Shown: piece after piece, positions 13,785 through 18,171 of the stretch | How positions within the stretch are numbered: position 1 is the stretch's first letter | How the letters are laid out: every line of letters begins with the position of its first letter | Made by a program: the position numbers and the translations under genes | The notes under the pieces: generated by a model | What the model saw: only the letters and a program-made list of their open reading frames with translations | What the model was told of the DNA's origin: nothing | Database searches by the model: none | NCBI GenBank assembly: GCA_964356295.1 | Contig: CAYHHE010000061.1 | Coordinates: 1 to 18,171, forward strand | DNA from: CAVQGZ01 sp964356295 | GTDB taxonomy: Bacteria; Actinomycetota; Actinomycetes; Jiangellales; Jiangellaceae | Direction of reading: 5' to 3' | DNA length: 18,171 nucleotides

Positions 13785-15422
13785 TCAGCAGACCTCGTCC
13801 AGCTCCAGCACCCCCGACGTCTCGTCGGGCGCGGACGGCACGCCCGACCCCCCGGACCCGTCGTCGGTGGCGGTCGGGGGCTCCGTCGGCGTCGGCACGG
13901 TGGGCTCCTCGGCGCCTGCCCCCGGTTGGCTCGCCCCAGCGTCGACCGGCTGTGGCTCCGGTGGTTCCAGCGCCGCCTCGACCTGCTGCCTGATCTCGTA
14001 GTAGTCCGGGTCGGCAGGGTCGATGACCTTGTCGGTGAACGGCAGGGTGCGCAGCGGCGAGCCCTGGACGCGCAGCGCGAGCTCGGCGAAGGCCGGCACC
14101 ATCGACGAGGGGATGTCGGTGGACACGATCCGCTGGGTCGCGCCGGCCAGGGACTCGTAGCGGCGCAGCAGCGTCAATGGGTCGGCGCGCTCGATCATCG
14201 CCCCCAGGACGCAGCGCTGCCGCCGCATCCGGTCGTAGTCGTCGGTGAGCCCCTCGCCGCCGCAGCGCACCCGCGCGTACCAGAGAGCCTGGTAGCCGTT
14301 CAGGCGCTGGCGTCCGGGCTCGAGGTACCCCGTCGGCGGGGAGCAGTAGCCACTGGGAAGCATGGACGACTCCAGCGGGATGCGCTGCCTGATGGTGAGG
14401 TCGATGCCGCCCAGGGCGTCCACGGCCTGCTGGAAGCCGTCGAGGTCGACCATCACGTAGTAGTCGATCGGTAGACCGGTGATGCCCTCGGCGGCCAGCT
14501 TCATGGCCTCTGCGCCAGGATCGTCGACGCCGGTGAACTCCTCCGGGTGGGCCGACGGCACGTAGCGGTAGACCGCGTTGAGCAGCTGGGAGCCGACGTC
14601 GCCCGGCTCGCCCTGCCAGCCGAACGGGTAGTCCTCCGACAGCGGGGACGAGGACGGGAAGGGGACGTTCTCCAGGTTGCGGGGCAGCGAGAACAGCACC
14701 GCGTCACCGGTGGCTGGGTCGACGGAGGCCACGACATTGGTGTCCGGACGGGTGCCCTCGCGGTCCGGACCCGCGTCGGAGCCCATCAGCAGGATGTTGA
14801 CCCGCTCGACGCCCTTCCAGGGATCCGCTGACCGTGCCGGATCGCCCTCGGCCGGTTCTGAGCCTGCTGGCGGGGACTCGGCGTCGTCGGCCGCGGTGAA
14901 CACAGAGGTGACCAGCGCGTGCTGGACCATCGCGTACCGGGACGCCAGCGCGACTGGGGCCACCACGAGGCTGGTGACCAGCACCATCACGGTCGCCCCC
15001 AGCACCCGCTGGCTACGACGGATGCCCGGCGGTTGGAGCAGGTGGTGCGAGGCCGCGGCCGACACCAGCAGCAGCACGGCGAGCACGGCTAGGCCGGTCG
15101 CGGCGGCGCGGAGGAACGCGGGGTCGACCGCCAGCCCCACGATCTCCGGCCTGGACAGCCCGGTGGCCAGCCAGACCACTCCAGCCACCAGCGCGAGAAT
15201 GCTGAGCAGGACGAGCCACCCCAGGACGCGCCGTCCGCCGAGGATCAGTCCGAGCCCGGGGACGAACGAGCTGAGCGAGGCGCGGCGCAGGTAGCGGCGA
15301 AACCTGTGGTTCTGCTCCTGTCGCACGACGCGCGCGGACTCGACGCGGGAGCCCCGCGCCCGGTCCAGCGTCCCGTCCGGCGGCTCGCCGTCCGGGTAGA
15401 GGTCACGCGCTCGTACAGCCAT
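13785..15422 (-). CDS. LCP (LytR-CpsA-Psr) family cell-wall glycopolymer transferase, multi-pass
   Basis: The protein has 545 residues. The LCP domain spans about 205-415 with NILLMGSDAG (209-218), the D227 region (RPDTNVVASVD), SLPRNL with R248 (245-250), and LNGYQALWYARVR with R384/R386 (374-386); these aspartates and arginines bind the polyprenyl pyrophosphate head group. The family moves wall polymers such as arabinogalactan or teichoic acids from lipid carriers to peptidoglycan, outside the membrane. Unlike the usual single anchor, this protein has three predicted TMs (about 65-88, 107-125, 139-160) after a basic cytoplasmic N-terminus with a PGLGLILGG motif. A Pro/Thr/Gly-rich tail (about 495-545) follows the domain and ends in Cys. 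The start is ATG 15422; GATACT lies 10 bp upstream without a ribosome site. Confidence 0.92.
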   Translation of the reverse strand: MAVRARDLYPDGEPPDGTLDRARGSRVESARVVRQEQNHRFRRYLRRASLSSFVPGLGLILGGRRVLGWLVLLSILALVAGVVWLATGLSRPEIVGLAVDPAFLRAAATGLAVLAVLLLVSAAASHHLLQPPGIRRSQRVLGATVMVLVTSLVVAPVALASRYAMVQHALVTSVFTAADDAESPPAGSEPAEGDPARSADPWKGVERVNILLMGSDAGPDREGTRPDTNVVASVDPATGDAVLFSLPRNLENVPFPSSSPLSEDYPFGWQGEPGDVGSQLLNAVYRYVPSAHPEEFTGVDDPGAEAMKLAAEGITGLPIDYYVMVDLDGFQQAVDALGGIDLTIRQRIPLESSMLPSGYCSPPTGYLEPGRQRLNGYQALWYARVRCGGEGLTDDYDRMRRQRCVLGAMIERADPLTLLRRYESLAGATQRIVSTDIPSSMVPAFAELALRVQGSPLRTLPFTDKVIDPADPDYYEIRQQVEAALEPPEPQPVDAGASQPGAGAEEPTVPTPTEPPTATDDGSGGSGVPSAPDETSGVLELDEVC

Positions 15423-15432
15423 GATGCTTGCA

Positions 15433-15438
15433 AGTATC
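15433..15438 (-). promoter_or_regulatory. Possible -10 of the LCP gene
   Basis: On the minus strand GATACT ends 10 bp before the LCP ATG, giving a very short or absent leader. The following CTTGCAAG (15427-15434) is a perfect 8-bp palindrome overlapping it. The rest of the 184-bp gap to tRNA-Ser shows no further gene. Confidence 0.3.
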
Positions 15439-15573
15439 CCAGGTCGGCGCCCCTGCTTCGTGACGTGGAGATCGTCAAGGCCTCTGCGGCCGGTGATGCC
15501 GGCGGGACCTCGGCCGCGGCCGGAGCCCCGGAGGCCAACGCGGTCGCGGGTCGGAGCCGTGCCCGTCGCCCGG

Positions 15574-15579
15574 TACTCT
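15574..15579 (+). promoter_or_regulatory. Probable -10 element for tRNA-Ser(GCU)
   Basis: TACTCT lies 27 bp before the first tRNA base. It resembles the TACACT at a similar distance before tRNA-Arg. No clear -35 is seen. Confidence 0.45.
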
Positions 15580-15606
15580 TGGGGCGTCCGGGTGCCCTCG
15601 GGTCAC

Positions 15607-15697
15607 GGAGGCGTCGCCTAGTCCGGTCTATGGCGCCCGCCTGCTAAGCGGGTTGGGGTCTCACAGCCCCTCGAGGGTTCAAATCCCTCCGCCTCCG
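15607..15697 (+). tRNA. tRNA-Ser (anticodon GCU)
   Basis: The acceptor stem GGAGGCG (15607-15613) pairs with CGCCTCC (15690-15696). The anticodon stem CCCGC/GCGGG encloses CTGCTAA, giving GCT at 15643-15645. A long variable arm (GGGGTCTCACAGCCCC region) and the T-arm GAGGG-TTCAAAT-CCCTC confirm a class II serine tRNA. The discriminator is G; CCA is not encoded. It reads AGC/AGU codons. Confidence 0.96.
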
Positions 15698-15701
15698 CCG
15701 C

Positions 15702-15759
15702 GGTGCACAACGTCCGACGGGATGTGGGCCAGAGCCCTCACTTCGTCGGACGTTGCACC
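15702..15759 (+). terminator. Long imperfect hairpin just after tRNA-Ser(GCU)
   Basis: The left arm (15702-15719) and the right arm CGTCGGACGTTGCACC (15744-15759) pair over 16 bp with a two-base CA bulge at 15708-15709; the loop holds a further mini-stem GGGCC/AGAGCCC. It starts 5 nt after the tRNA and could end its transcript, but there is no T-tract, so a non-canonical terminator or another palindromic element is possible. Confidence 0.4.
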
Positions 15760-15851
15760 TCGCGCAGGGACGACTGGGGGTCGACCGCGGCGACCGTGTC
15801 GGGTGTGGACTCGATCTCGACGGTCACCGGCTTCCCCAGCGCGTCGGTCAC
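15738..15851 (-). pseudogene. Possible gene remnant or tiny ORF (C-terminal-like stretch)
   Basis: On the minus strand, about 37 codons from GTG 15851 to TGA 15738 are almost all G- or C-ending and encode a protein-like segment (LGKPVTVEIESTPDTVAAVD, then SSLREVQRPTK). The same frame upstream to ATG 15971 loses this third-position bias, whereas the bias moves to other frames, as expected for a decayed or frame-shifted gene. AGGAGG abuts the GTG, too close to serve it. I do not recognise the family. The rest of the 305-bp interval 15698-16002 holds the hairpin described above and nothing else I can support. Confidence 0.3.
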
Positions 15852-16002
15852 CTCCTGTGGACGCGCCCGGTCTGCGCGGAAGGCCCGTGACGGTGGTGGC
15901 GCCCGAGCAGGCGGGACTGCCCTCGTCGGGTCAGAGCGCCGCTCTTGGTGGAGGAGCGGCCGGGCCGGCATCGACCCAGGACGCTGGTCCAGACGGAGGG
16001 CG

Positions 16003-16920
16003 TCAGGCTAGGGAGAGCCGCGGAGTCCGGGCAACGAGGGGTCCGAGCCCCCGCAGCGCGTCCTCGAAGGGCTGACCAGATCGTCCCAGCGCCTCGTCCG
16101 CGCCGGCCACGGCGAGGTCGAAGAACGCCCGCTGATTGTCCGGCGTCGAGCCGCACACGTTGAAGGGAAACCCGCCGAGGGGGTCGCAGTGGGTGCCGGT
16201 GAGCACGAGCGCTCCGTCCGTGCCAGGGGTGAAGGTTCCTTCGCTCCGGAAGGTCGACACGACCCTCGGACCGCTGTTGGACGCGTTCAGCGAGGACGGG
16301 GGAGCGGTGAGCTGCAGGATCCGCAGCGGCGGACCGCTCTGGCCGGCCTCCTGTCGCAGCCCCGCATGCATGAAGCCGGGGATGCTCTCCACCGCGTCCA
16401 GGTGAACGACCAGCGACACCCGTGGGCGAAGGACGGGGTCGCTGGCCATCAGCGTGACGACGGTGGCGCCGATGGAATGCCCCGCCAGTACAACGCGCTC
16501 TGGCGGTGACGGTGCCCGTTCACCGAGGGCCTGTCGGGCCGAGTCCGCAAGCGCGCCGTCGGACAGCATGCCTGCCAACGAACGGACCAGAGCCTCGCTG
16601 TTGATCCCGCAGGTGATCGACACGGACGAGAGCGTCGGCACGACAACCATGTAGCCGGCGTGGGCGAAAGCCAGCGCGGCATCGCGTAGTTGCCGCTTGT
16701 TGCCCAGGAAGCCGTGCTGCAGGTAGACCAGCGCGACCGGGTCGCTGGCCGGCGCGTACCAGTCGACAGGGACGGTGGTCGAGCGCAGCAAGCCGCACCC
16801 CGCCTGCACCTGAGAACTCCCCACCCTGATTGGGGAGGACGCCTGCGCCGGGAGGCTGGCGGCGGCCAGGCAGGCGACGACGACCACAACGGTCGCCAGA
16901 ACCCGCAGTCGGGACGCCAC
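16003..16920 (-). CDS. Secreted alpha/beta hydrolase
   Basis: The product has 305 residues from GTG 16920. A signal peptide is clear: basic start (VASRLR), a hydrophobic core at about 8-21 and a likely cut after LPAQA (27). The mature enzyme has the oxyanion region YLQHGFLGNK (66-75), the nucleophile elbow GHSIG with S149, and candidates D175 (HLDAVES) and H244 (GTHCDP) for the triad. Four cysteines (42, 104, 245, 256) could form two disulfides, fitting an exported esterase or lipase. Substrate is unknown. The frame stays open far upstream inside the DNA glycosylase gene, but that part is antiphase noise. TACCGT sits 8 bp before the GTG and no ribosome site is visible, so a leaderless mRNA is likely. 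The DNA glycosylase gene ends 61 bp upstream on the same strand. Confidence 0.82.
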   Translation of the reverse strand: MASRLRVLATVVVVVACLAAASLPAQASSPIRVGSSQVQAGCGLLRSTTVPVDWYAPASDPVALVYLQHGFLGNKRQLRDAALAFAHAGYMVVVPTLSSVSITCGINSEALVRSLAGMLSDGALADSARQALGERAPSPPERVVLAGHSIGATVVTLMASDPVLRPRVSLVVHLDAVESIPGFMHAGLRQEAGQSGPPLRILQLTAPPSSLNASNSGPRVVSTFRSEGTFTPGTDGALVLTGTHCDPLGGFPFNVCGSTPDNQRAFFDLAVAGADEALGRSGQPFEDALRGLGPLVARTPRLSLA

Positions 16921-16928
16921 GAGCGTCG

Positions 16929-16934
16929 ACGGTA
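16929..16934 (-). promoter_or_regulatory. Putative -10 of the secreted hydrolase gene
   Basis: TACCGT on the minus strand ends 8 bp before GTG 16920; the same hexamer precedes otsB. It supports both the chosen start and a leaderless transcript. Confidence 0.4.
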
Positions 16935-16981
16935 CGGGAGCGGGCTGATGCGCGCTACGGTCGATCCGCAGCGACGAGCGG

Positions 16982-17707
16982 TCAACCCCCGACCCGCCGG
17001 GCTCGCAGACGCTGCTGGTCCTCGCTGGCCAGCGGCTTGAGCGCCTCGCGAAACGCCACCGGAGCCAACTTCGGGACCCGTGGCTCGACGTAGGCGAGCA
17101 CAAGCTCGGGGCGCCGTCGTCCGGTGTCGCGCAGAACCCAGCCGATGGCCTTGGCAACGAAGAACTCCCGGTCGTCGAGCATGAGGTCGGCGTGGCGCAC
17201 GAAGGCGTCCCAGTCGCCGGACCCGCGGCGCAGAGGTATGAGGTGCGCAAGCAACGATGCCCGCCGGACCCAGAAGTCGTCATCGACTGCCCAGCGGTCG
17301 AGGATGGACAAGAGGTCGTCCGGGTACCGCTCGGCGAGAGATCCGACGACGCGCGGAGCGAGCACGTCGACGAGCGCCCACGTACGCGCCTCGCGCACGA
17401 GCCTCTCGATGAGGGTCATGTCGGAGGGGACGAGCAGGTCGTGCCGGACCGCGAGCAGGTCCGAGCCCACGAACCGCCGTTCGTGCACAGGGGAACCAGC
17501 AGGCTCATCCCACAGCGAGGTCGTCAGAGCGGTGAGAGCCTCGTGGTCGAGACCTCCCGCGGCGCGTCTGGCGATCTTGTGCAGAGTGGGGACGTCTACC
17601 CCGTAGTGGACGAGGCTGCTCCTGAGGTAGCGCTTCTCCCTCTGGGCGCGGTGCGGGTCGGCCAGGGCCCGCAGGTGGGTGTCGATGCCCTCAGCGCTGA
17701 GGTCCAC
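16982..17707 (-). CDS. DNA alkylation repair protein (AlkD-like HEAT-repeat glycosylase)
   Basis: The protein has 241 residues, the AlkD length, built of helical HEAT-like repeats. The active-site pattern of B. cereus AlkD is kept: W110 and D114 in TWALVDVLAP (match W109/D113), W190 in KAIGWVLRDTG (matches W187), and the DDDFWVRRASLLAHL segment (142-156) that contacts the DNA backbone. AlkD excises positively charged N3- and N7-alkylpurines without flipping the base out. The expected role is repair of methylated or bulky alkylated purines in the cytoplasm. The start is GTG 17707; TAGCGT lies 6 bp upstream and no ribosome site is present. A 16-bp perfect palindrome covers the expected -35 position and may bind a regulator. 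Confidence 0.9.
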   Translation of the reverse strand: MDLSAEGIDTHLRALADPHRAQREKRYLRSSLVHYGVDVPTLHKIARRAAGGLDHEALTALTTSLWDEPAGSPVHERRFVGSDLLAVRHDLLVPSDMTLIERLVREARTWALVDVLAPRVVGSLAERYPDDLLSILDRWAVDDDFWVRRASLLAHLIPLRRGSGDWDAFVRHADLMLDDREFFVAKAIGWVLRDTGRRRPELVLAYVEPRVPKLAPVAFREALKPLASEDQQRLRARRVGG

Positions 17708-17713
17708 GTCAGG

Positions 17714-17719
17714 ACGCTA
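17714..17719 (-). promoter_or_regulatory. Putative -10 of the AlkD-like gene
   Basis: TAGCGT on the minus strand is followed by 6 bp and the GTG start, the same spacing as at the kinase and otsB genes. Confidence 0.45.
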
Positions 17720-17732
17720 GCGCCAGGCCCAT

Positions 17733-17748
17733 GCCCACCCGGGTGGGC
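17733..17748. promoter_or_regulatory. Perfect 16-bp palindrome upstream of the AlkD-like gene
   Basis: GCCCACCCGGGTGGGC is a perfect dyad centred about 20 bp upstream of the -10 of the AlkD-like gene, exactly where a -35 would sit. An alternative pairing AGGCCCA (17726-17732) with TGGGCCT (17744-17750) overlaps it. This suits an operator; a terminator role is less likely because no gene ends here. Confidence 0.4.
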
Positions 17749-17792
17749 CTCGGTCAGCGATCGTTCCTCCAGGAGCCCGCAGCATCGGGCGG

Positions 17793-17798
17793 TACACT
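17793..17798 (+). promoter_or_regulatory. Probable -10 element for tRNA-Arg
   Basis: TACACT lies 20 bp before the first tRNA base, within GGTACACTCT, resembling GGTACTCTTG before tRNA-Ser(GCU). Confidence 0.45.
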
Positions 17799-17818
17799 CT
17801 TCTCGCTCACAAGCCCAC

Positions 17819-17891
17819 GCGCCCGTAGCTCAACGGATAGAGCATCTGACTACGGATCAGAAGGTTAGGGGTTCGAATCCCTTCGGGCGCG
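17819..17891 (+). tRNA. tRNA-Arg (anticodon ACG)
   Basis: The acceptor stem GCGCCCG (17819-17825) pairs with CGGGCGC (17884-17890). The anticodon stem TCTGA/TCAGA encloses CTACGGA, giving ACG at 17852-17854, whose A34 is normally edited to inosine to read CGN codons. The T-arm is AGGGG-TTCGAAT-CCCTT. The discriminator is G and CCA is not encoded. An integrase gene starts 164 bp downstream, so the 3' half is a likely integration site. Confidence 0.97.
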
Positions 17892-17909
17892 CCCCCGGAA
17901 ACACCGTTT

Positions 17910-17940
17910 GACCTGGGCATCTGGGCCCGGGTCTTCGTCT
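17910..17940 (+). terminator. Intrinsic terminator after tRNA-Arg
   Basis: GACCTGGGC (17910-17918) pairs with GCCCGGGTC (17925-17933) in a 9-bp stem with one T-G wobble and a 6-nt loop, followed by the T-rich TTCGTCTTTCTCT. This is the best canonical terminator in the window and lies 18 nt after the tRNA. Confidence 0.65.
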
Positions 17941-17965
17941 TTCTCTGAGCGGGTCAGGGAGCCGT

Positions 17966-18004
17966 CCCAACAACGATCCCAGTAGCAGCCCAACGATCGT
18001 TGGG
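17966..18004. promoter_or_regulatory. Palindrome plus direct repeat upstream of the integrase gene
   Basis: CCCAACGATCGTTGGG (17989-18004) is a perfect 16-bp palindrome. CAACGATC occurs in it at 17991-17998 and again at 17971-17978, exactly 20 bp apart, the outer copy lying in CCCAACAACGATCCCA. The cluster ends 40 bp before the likely integrase -10. It may be an operator for the element's control of integrase, or an excisionase/integrase arm site. Confidence 0.5.
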
Positions 18005-18043
18005 ATGGCCTTACGTACCGGTGCGTGCCGGCGGTGCTGGTTC

Positions 18044-18049
18044 TACGGT
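18044..18049 (+). promoter_or_regulatory. Putative -10 of the integrase gene
   Basis: TACGGT ends 5 bp before the ATG at 18055 and no ribosome site is present, so the integrase mRNA may be leaderless. Confidence 0.35.
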
Positions 18050-18054
18050 GGTGC

Positions 18055-18171
18055 ATGACTGGTTCGCGTGGGTTGGGGTCGGTTCGGCAGCGCCGGGAGG
18101 GGGTGTGGGAGGTCCGGGTCAGCCTTGGGCCGGACCCGATCTCGGGGCGCAGCGAGGTCAAGTCACTGACT
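18055..18171 (+). CDS. Tyrosine-recombinase-type integrase (partial, N-terminal 39 residues)
   Basis: The reading frame is open from ATG 18055 to the right edge of the window. The 39 visible residues, including GSVRQRREGVWEVRVSLGPD (8-27) and the ISGRSEVKSLT end, show the beta-strand pattern G-S-[IV]-R-x-R-x-x-G-x-W-E-[VL]-R-V that opens the arm-binding (AP2-like) domain of actinobacterial phage and ICE integrases. The catalytic domain lies outside the window, so activity cannot be judged. The gene reads away from tRNA-Arg, the usual arrangement when the tRNA is the integration target. Only the N-terminal signature supports the call, but that signature plus the position next to a tRNA makes it convincing. 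Confidence 0.75.
   Translation, partial: MTGSRGLGSVRQRREGVWEVRVSLGPDPISGRSEVKSLT

Larger units (their letters stand above)
17892..18171. mobile_element. Probable left end of an element integrated at tRNA-Arg
   Basis: The 3' end of tRNA-Arg is followed by a terminator, a palindromic site and the start of an integrase reading away from the tRNA. This order is typical of prophages, ICEs and islands that use a tRNA 3' end as attB. The element continues beyond the window, so the second att copy cannot be seen; the boundary is inferred. Confidence 0.55.

Noticed and set aside
15421..15621. Short plus-strand ORF upstream of tRNA-Ser(GCU)
   Set aside because: Arg/Pro-rich translation, no ribosome site, and overlap with the tRNA promoter and tRNA start.
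4782..15697. The two tRNA-Ser genes as att-like flanks of a mobile block
   Set aside because: They share only the universal T-arm core and differ in anticodon, acceptor and variable arm; the genes between are housekeeping-like and no integrase is present.
17757..18001. CGATCGTT copies on both sides of tRNA-Arg as recombination arm sites
   Set aside because: The left copy at 17757-17764 lies outside the presumed element and shares only a largely palindromic 8-mer, which can be chance.

Overview
The window is GC-rich (roughly 70 % by eye) chromosomal DNA from an actinobacterium. The evidence is the bacterial proteasome activator at the left edge, actinobacterial-type OtsA/OtsB, an LCP cell-wall ligase with a multi-pass N-terminus, frequent GTG starts, and several start codons that sit directly behind a TANNNT hexamer, as in leaderless transcripts. 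I cannot name the genus.

Layout. 1-1309 (minus): the start of the proteasome activator gene (cut by the window edge) lies behind a two-TM potassium channel with an RCK domain. 1378-2951 (plus): a FabG-like reductase is coupled to a nitrilase-superfamily amidohydrolase. 2948-3944 (minus): a ROK-type sugar kinase converges on the nitrilase through a shared CTAG, with a small 49-aa ORF upstream. 4059-4748 (plus): a four-TM protein, then tRNA-Ser(UGA).

The core, 4886-12725, is a trehalose block. otsA (plus) and otsB (minus) diverge from a 58-bp intergenic region. Behind otsB on the minus strand follow a six-TM protein overlapping the otsB stop, a beta-phosphoglucomutase-like HAD enzyme, a GH65 phosphorylase/hydrolase and a GCS2/YbdK-type glutamate-cysteine ligase-like protein. 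The last three are tightly coupled. As a reading of function: OtsA/OtsB make trehalose from nucleotide-glucose and glucose-6-P; GH65 could split it to beta-glucose-1-P and glucose; the HAD mutase could return beta-glucose-1-P to glucose-6-P; and a glucokinase such as the ROK enzyme at 2948-3763 could rephosphorylate glucose. Synthesis and recycling would then sit back to back.

12772-13772 (plus): a PEBP-family protein coupled to a two-TM protein. 13785-15422 (minus): LCP transferase. 15607-15697: tRNA-Ser(GCU), followed by a long imperfect hairpin and a stretch that may be a gene remnant. 16003-17707 (minus): a secreted alpha/beta hydrolase and an AlkD-like DNA glycosylase. 17819-17891: tRNA-Arg(ACG) with a terminator. 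Just beyond it, at 18055, starts a tyrosine-recombinase-type integrase (cut by the right edge), so the window probably ends at the first bases of an element integrated at tRNA-Arg. The most unusual parts are the trehalose block with its unexplained membrane protein and ligase, and the tRNA-Arg/integrase junction with its palindromic sites. No CRISPR array, IS element or rRNA was seen.
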